Source: Euperipatoides rowelli
Taxonomy: Eukaryota > Onychophora > Udeonychophora > Euonychophora > Peripatopsidae
Assembly: GCA_003024985.2 (NCBI GenBank)
Contig: PXIH01S0000430.1
Length of the DNA stretch: 11,164 nucleotides
Reading direction: 5' to 3' (one strand)
Each line of letters begins with the position of its first letter. Positions within the stretch are counted from its first letter, which is position 1. The position numbers and the translations under genes were made by a program. Positions 10,201 through 11,164 of this stretch are shown here, one piece after another. Under the pieces are notes generated by a model. It saw nothing but the letters and a program-made list of their open reading frames with translations, searched no databases and had not been told where the DNA came from.

Positions 10201-10745
10201 AACTTACCCAGAATCTGATAAATCGACCTCAGCTTGAGCTTGTGTTGGAATAGTTATTGGAGAAGAAGCTCTAGGAGAATCTTTTTCCTTAACCTGTTTC
10301 AACTAAAAAGTTAAATGATTAATTCTAAATTTAAGTTTAATTATAGTGAATGTATGGTACAATGTTTAAGAACTTTAAAAAAGGACTAAAAGAACCAATT
10401 ACACATGTACTTACTTTGGTGATTTCAATTTCATGGACTATAGTTGCATTTGGTGGCACTTTGCCTGGAAGCCCTTGGTTACCATAACCTAGACTTGAAG
10501 GAATTATTAATAAGCGTTTACCATTCTTTTTCAAACCAATTAAACCTTCTTCCCAACCCTAAATGAATGCCAACAAAGAATTATAGACTAGAAACAGAAG
10601 CCTTGAAATACCATAAGAAAAATGAAATGTACAGTATATTAAAAATAAAACACATTACATTAATGCTTACTTTTAAAATTTTACTTTTCGAGGAATTCAA
10701 CTTAAACCTAAAAAATTTATCAGCTCCAACATTACTTTCGAATTC
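1117..10745 (-). CDS. FKBP15: FKBP15-like gene, 7 internal exons (partial at both ends)
   Basis: This is a spliced minus-strand gene. Exons 10745-10671, 10558-10415, 10302-10208, 7537-7486, 6663-6553, 3330-3204 and 1205-1117 (75, 144, 95, 52, 111, 127 and 89 nt) join to 231 codons without a stop. Every intron is GT-AG and every junction phase matches. In order, the product has the C-terminal half of an FKBP-type peptidyl-prolyl isomerase domain (about residues 1-73), a Ser/Pro linker, a short basic [11 protein letters not shown] segment typical of FKBP15, an acidic stretch, and a Pro/Gln-rich tract ending in window at QQPFM. In vertebrates FKBP15 (WAFL) is a cytoplasmic, endosome-associated protein linked to actin and the WASH complex; that role is inferred here by homology. 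The N-terminal WH1-like and first FKBP part, and the C-terminal coiled coil, lie outside the window. Intron lengths are 112, 112, 2670, 822, 3222 and 1998 nt, then more than 1116 nt. The assignment rests on remembered family sequence. Confidence 0.88.
1336..1500. other. GC-richer island of unknown nature
   Basis: This stretch stands out from its AT-rich surroundings by base composition and by sites such as GTCGAC (1352-1357) and GCGATCGC (1490-1497). On the minus strand an ATG at 1432 opens a 44-codon frame starting [17 protein letters not shown], which stops at 1298. It could be a transposon fragment, a regulatory element or an unrecognised exon. I do not recognise the peptide, and no splice signal decides between these. 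Confidence 0.3.
1655..1735. repeat. Cluster of CGGGA/TCCCG motifs (MITE-like fragment)
   Basis: Five copies of CGGGA or its complement TCCCG occur in about 80 bases, in both orientations (for example ACCGGGATA, GGTCCCGAA, ATCGGGACA twice, ATCCCGGA). In such AT-rich DNA this density is not expected by chance. Dense short subterminal motifs in both orientations are typical of hAT-type and other DNA transposon ends, so a decayed MITE end is the likeliest reading. The ambiguous base at 1730 falls in this cluster. Confidence 0.5.
2627..2798 (+). repeat. Dispersed repeat, copy 1
   Basis: The sequence from TTATTTTATGATGTCATAG through TGCTATTATGGTCCAA and a T run matches 10989-11164 over its whole length, at roughly 85-90 per cent identity by eye. 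Both copies are in the same orientation and both end in a poly-T run after GGTCCAA. A fixed 3' end followed by a homopolymer suggests a short non-autonomous element. I could not see a tRNA-like head, an open frame or terminal inverted repeats, so SINE versus MITE is undecided. Confidence 0.75.
3204..3330 (-). CDS. FKBP15: FKBP15 exon f: acidic then Pro-rich linker
   Basis: This exon has 42 codons plus one base. It starts [20 protein letters not shown] and ends TAHTAKPE, with the proline-basic string [10 protein letters not shown] in the middle. The acceptor is TGTTTAG and the donor GTAATT. It enters in phase 0 and exits in phase 1, which the next exon completes as Val. The PTPKPRPS stretch resembles SH3-type ligand sequence, which is only an inference. 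Because the sequence is low in complexity, the evidence is an open frame with good splice signals and matching phases on both sides. Confidence 0.78.
4041..4637 (+). pseudogene. hAT-family transposase C-terminal relic
   Basis: Several pieces of a hAT (hobo/Ac/Tam3) transposase lie in order on the plus strand but in different frames. First, [17 protein letters not shown] at 4041-4091 carries the LDPR motif of the catalytic domain. Next, [18 protein letters not shown] at 4102-4155 follows after a shift. Then KWWQENDY at 4456-4479 is the conserved WW segment of the hAT dimerisation domain. Finally [19 protein letters not shown] at 4551-4607, preceded by a degraded SER-type position, is the classic hATC core. 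The intact protein would cut and paste a DNA transposon. This copy has frameshifts and stops and is dead. No N-terminal BED finger or terminal repeats are visible nearby. It is inserted antisense to the host gene. Confidence 0.85.
5325..5351. repeat. Short perfect hairpin
   Basis: CATCTTAAATT (5325-5335) is the exact reverse complement of AATTTAAGATG (341-351 of the same thousand), with a five-base loop. It is intronic. No function can be assigned. Confidence 0.5.
5523..5580. repeat. 58-bp near-perfect palindrome without a loop
   Basis: The arms 5523-5551 and 5552-5580 are reverse complements over 29 bases with one mismatched pair and no spacer. The centre is TGATCA (5549-5554). The symmetry stops abruptly outside these limits. 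It is intronic within the FKBP15 gene. It may be a minimal foldback element, a cruciform-forming sequence, or a local assembly or copying artefact. Confidence 0.85.
6553..6663 (-). CDS. FKBP15: FKBP15 exon e: conserved [11 protein letters not shown] segment
   Basis: This is a 37-codon exon, phase 0 at both ends, bounded by TTTTTAG and GTATGT. It starts [19 protein letters not shown], then [18 protein letters not shown]. The run KAK(I/L)ISRMA(K/R)MGQ-x-MLP followed by an acidic SD-IE(N/D) end is the part of vertebrate FKBP15 between the FKBP domain and the Pro/Gln-rich region. It is what separates this gene from generic FKBPs. Its molecular role is not established as far as I know. The very long A/T run just upstream (the intron polypyrimidine tract, 6666-6689) may be prone to sequencing error. 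Confidence 0.9.
6664..7485 (-). other. FKBP15 intron, 822 nt
   Basis: This AT-rich intron contains two small symmetric sequences: a 9-bp stem TTTCAACTC/GAGTTGAAA at 6926-6946 and a 22-bp perfect palindrome at 7270-7291. Five TACAGTA/TACTGTA motifs occur here (6785, 6790, 7249, 7265, 7466). No coding sequence is seen apart from chance frames. Confidence 0.55.
7270..7291. repeat. 22-bp perfect AT-rich palindrome
   Basis: TATATACATTA (7270-7280) is followed directly by its reverse complement TAATGTATATA (7281-7291). It lies next to a TACAGTAT...ATACTGTA inverted pair (7249-7271). It may be only a product of the high A/T content. Confidence 0.6.
7486..7537 (-). CDS. FKBP15: FKBP15 exon d: short Ser/Leu exon
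   Basis: This 52-nt exon encodes [17 protein letters not shown] after one base that completes the preceding Gly codon. The acceptor is TTTTCAG and the donor GTAAAA. The SHSLTQQLS stretch matches the Lys/Ser-Asn-Ser-Leu-x-x-Gln-Leu pattern that precedes the conserved basic segment in vertebrate FKBP15 (recalled from family knowledge). The exon leaves in phase 0, matching the next exon. It is too short to be found as an ORF and depends on the gene model. Confidence 0.8.
7818..8628. mobile_element. Foldback MITE with CAGT termini and TA flanks
   Basis: This 811-bp element consists of two long inverted arms (about 7818-8193 and 8258-8628) around a loop of about 64 bases. The outer ends are CAGTCAAACGGATTGGAG on the left and the near-exact complement CTCCAATCCATTTGACTG on the right. 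Each is flanked by the dinucleotide TA (7816-7817 and 8629-8630). CAGT ends with TA duplication are the signature of the Tc1/mariner (IS630-related) superfamily, so it was probably mobilised by such a transposase in trans. It has no coding capacity. The arms differ by scattered substitutions and small indels (for example around 8150-8165 versus 8280-8300), so the insertion is not brand new. Confidence 0.88.
8631..8934 (-). mobile_element. Probable copia 3' LTR (5' portion)
   Basis: Directly after the polypurine tract the minus strand begins TGTTAGAACTTAAGC, a typical start for a copia-type LTR (TG at 8934-8933). The sequence down to the foldback element at 8628 is assigned to the LTR by position only. 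The LTR may resume after the foldback (7815 downwards, minus-strand text CATAGAGCTTTGTCAAGCC), but the CA end and target duplication cannot be fixed because no second LTR is present. Confidence 0.5.
8935..8946 (-). other. Polypurine tract of the copia relic
   Basis: The minus strand reads ten G residues followed by AG, directly before TGTTAG. In Ty1/copia elements a G-rich polypurine tract before the 3' LTR primes plus-strand DNA synthesis. Its place just after the end of the pol relic supports this. The C10 run (plus strand 8937-8946) may vary in length. Confidence 0.65.
9018..10135 (-). pseudogene. Ty1/copia retrotransposon pol relic (RT and RNase H)
   Basis: Fragments of a copia-type pol polyprotein run in order on the minus strand with frameshifts and stops. 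At about 10060-9900, [15 protein letters not shown], then ADLCIYY and [16 protein letters not shown] are the reverse transcriptase with its YVDD box (YMDN at 9950-9939). From 9876, [17 protein letters not shown] is the conserved LGE-x-x-YLL segment. At about 9660-9590, [18 protein letters not shown] matches the IGSLMY...TRPD motif. At about 9430-9265, [12 protein letters not shown] and then, in another frame, [20 protein letters not shown] are RNase H. At about 9165-9018, [20 protein letters not shown] and DNFADIL close the polyprotein. The element is 5' truncated: no gag, protease, integrase or 5' LTR is seen. It lies in the same orientation as the host gene. Confidence 0.9.
9230..9273. repeat. 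15-bp tandem triplication inside the copia relic
   Basis: TTTCTAAGCATCCAA occurs three times in tandem (9230-9244, 9245-9259, 9260-9273, the last lacking its final A). On the minus strand it repeats the peptide GCLEI in the decayed RNase H frame. Copia RNase H has no such repeat, so it is a local slippage event. Confidence 0.8.
10208..10302 (-). CDS. FKBP15: FKBP15 exon c: Ser/Pro linker after FKBP domain
   Basis: This exon encodes 31 codons plus two bases, starting [18 protein letters not shown] and ending VDLSDS. It lies between an acceptor CTTTTTAG and a donor GTAAGTT. It enters in phase 0 and leaves in phase 2, which the next exon completes as a Gly codon. The composition (Ser, Pro, Gln, Ala, acidic end) fits the disordered linker that follows the FKBP domain in FKBP15. 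On its own it would not be recognisable; splice phase and position support it. The copia relic in the next intron begins about 70 nt downstream of the donor. Confidence 0.8.
10415..10558 (-). CDS. FKBP15: FKBP15 exon b: C-terminal part of FKBP domain
   Basis: This is a 48-codon exon, phase 0 at both ends, bounded by TTTAG and GTAAGT. It begins [20 protein letters not shown], continues [20 protein letters not shown] and ends VHEIEITK. These are the FKBP hallmarks: the Trp floor of the active site, the GKR beta strand, the Y-G of the 80s loop, the PPNATI turn, and the final strand. The normal pocket Phe of the last strand (FKBP12 F99) is His here, and the 80s-loop His (H87) is Leu. The exon is the strongest single homology signal in the window. 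Its 112-nt upstream intron has the same length as its downstream intron. Confidence 0.93.
10671..10745 (-). CDS. FKBP15: FKBP15 exon a: middle of FKBP domain
   Basis: This is a 25-codon exon reading [16 protein letters not shown] then NSSKSKILK. It follows a pyrimidine-rich acceptor ending TTATTTAAG and ends at a donor GTAAGC. The exon is phase 0 at its 3' end and joins directly to GWEEG in the next exon. The pattern F-(D/E)-S ... F-x-F-x-L ... I-(L/I)-(K/R) | G-W-E-E-G is the standard central FKBP fold (FKBP12 residues about 36-58). The usual Asp of the FD-S motif is Glu here, and the loop before ILK is about two residues longer than in FKBP12. It was accepted despite its small size because the downstream phase and alignment both fit. 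Confidence 0.85.
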
Positions 10746-10988
10746 CTTAAATAAGAAAAAAAAAATCAAAGCAAATTAAAAATTCATTACATCAAACTAA
10801 ATGAGTAAATTATTAGAACTTTTGTTTTATTTTACATATAATACTGGTAACTAAATGTATAAAATCTAAGCTCAGTTTCTAATTAAAAAATTAGAGTAAT
10901 AATAGTTATTTACAATTTAATTTTTAAAATAATTGTCTTTAGCTCCTCCCCCTTTAAACAACATTGTTCACTGTATACACCAGGGAAG
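10746..10988 (-). other. FKBP15 intron, 5'-side incomplete
   Basis: This is intronic sequence upstream of the first visible exon. No FKBP-like N-terminal sequence is seen on the minus strand. A short GC-richer string, AGCTCCTCCCCCTTTAAAC (10941-10959), precedes the dispersed repeat copy. Nothing else is recognisable. Confidence 0.5.
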
Positions 10989-11164
10989 TTATTTTGTGAT
11001 GTCATAGACTAGAAATGAATAGAGCTAGCTACACATAACTATAGAATATTTGCTATACTGGTCAGCTTAAAGCTGGAAATCCTATGGACTAAGTGTTTAA
11101 ATATTTGTAAAAAAATCATAATCAAATTCATCCTTTGTGCTATTATGGTCCAATTTGTTTTTTT
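10989..11164 (+). repeat. Dispersed repeat, copy 2 (cut by window end)
   Basis: This is the second copy of the element at 2627-2798, in the same orientation, sharing long identical blocks such as TGATGTCATAGACTAGAAAT and AATCAAATTCATCCTTTGTG. It carries a few extra bases in the middle (AATATTTG region near 11100). It ends in a T run at the window edge, so its 3' limit is unknown. Upstream of about 10985 the two copies no longer align convincingly, which sets the probable left boundary. Confidence 0.75.

Larger units (their letters stand above)
7538..10207 (-). other. FKBP15 intron, 2670 nt, filled with transposon relics
   Basis: This intron lies between the Ser/Pro linker exon and the short Ser/Leu exon. 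About 2.3 kb of it is explained by mobile elements: a copia relic with LTR start (about 10135-8934 and beyond) and a foldback element (7818-8628). The part 7538-7775 is plain AT-rich sequence with a T run at 7637-7649. Confidence 0.65.

Noticed and set aside
10567-10779. 70-codon plus-strand ORF
   Set aside because: It is antisense to the FKBP15 exon 10745-10671 and the neighbouring 112-nt intron. The minus-strand reading matches the FKBP fold and splices correctly.
1-11164. CRISPR array, bacterial operon or phage-type defence system
   Set aside because: There is no regular repeat-spacer pattern, no compact ORFs and no bacterial translation signals. The DNA is clearly eukaryotic with spliced exons.

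Overview
The window looks like AT-rich nuclear DNA from an animal, most likely an invertebrate. It has spliced exons with GT-AG introns, long non-coding stretches full of A/T homopolymers, and relics of several eukaryotic transposon classes (hAT, Ty1/copia, Tc1/mariner-type). Nothing in it is prokaryotic: no operons, no Shine-Dalgarno-type starts, no long ORFs. Two isolated N bases (1730, 5629) mark unresolved assembly positions. I cannot name the species. An arthropod such as a crustacean would fit, but that is a guess.

One host gene runs right to left across almost the whole window. It is an FKBP15-like gene (WAFL/FKBP133 family: an FKBP domain followed by a low-complexity region). Seven exons on the minus strand (10745-10671, 10558-10415, 10302-10208, 7537-7486, 6663-6553, 3330-3204, 1205-1117) join with unbroken reading phase into 231 codons. 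The first two exons hold the C-terminal half of the FKBP domain. The next three encode a Ser-rich linker and the conserved [17 protein letters not shown]-type segment that makes the FKBP15 assignment. The last two are acidic and then Pro/Gln-rich. The start of the gene lies beyond 11164 and the coiled-coil C-terminal part lies before position 1.

The introns carry the remaining content. From left to right: a composite GC-richer repeat (191-415); an unexplained GC-richer island (1336-1500); a cluster of CGGGA/TCCCG motifs (1655-1735); one copy of a dispersed repeat (2627-2798, second copy at 10989-11164); a decayed hAT transposase C-terminus on the plus strand (4041-4637); a 58-bp loopless palindrome (5523-5580); an 811-bp foldback element with TA-flanked CAGT termini (7818-8628); and a decayed copia polyprotein on the minus strand (about 10135-9018), followed by a polypurine tract and LTR start (8946-8934). 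The foldback element sits in or beside that LTR.

I found no convincing previously undescribed functional system. The most checkable oddities are the foldback hairpin transcribed inside an FKBP15 intron, the loopless palindrome, the excess of the 8-mer TACAGTAT, and an FKBP pocket that keeps some canonical residues and replaces others.
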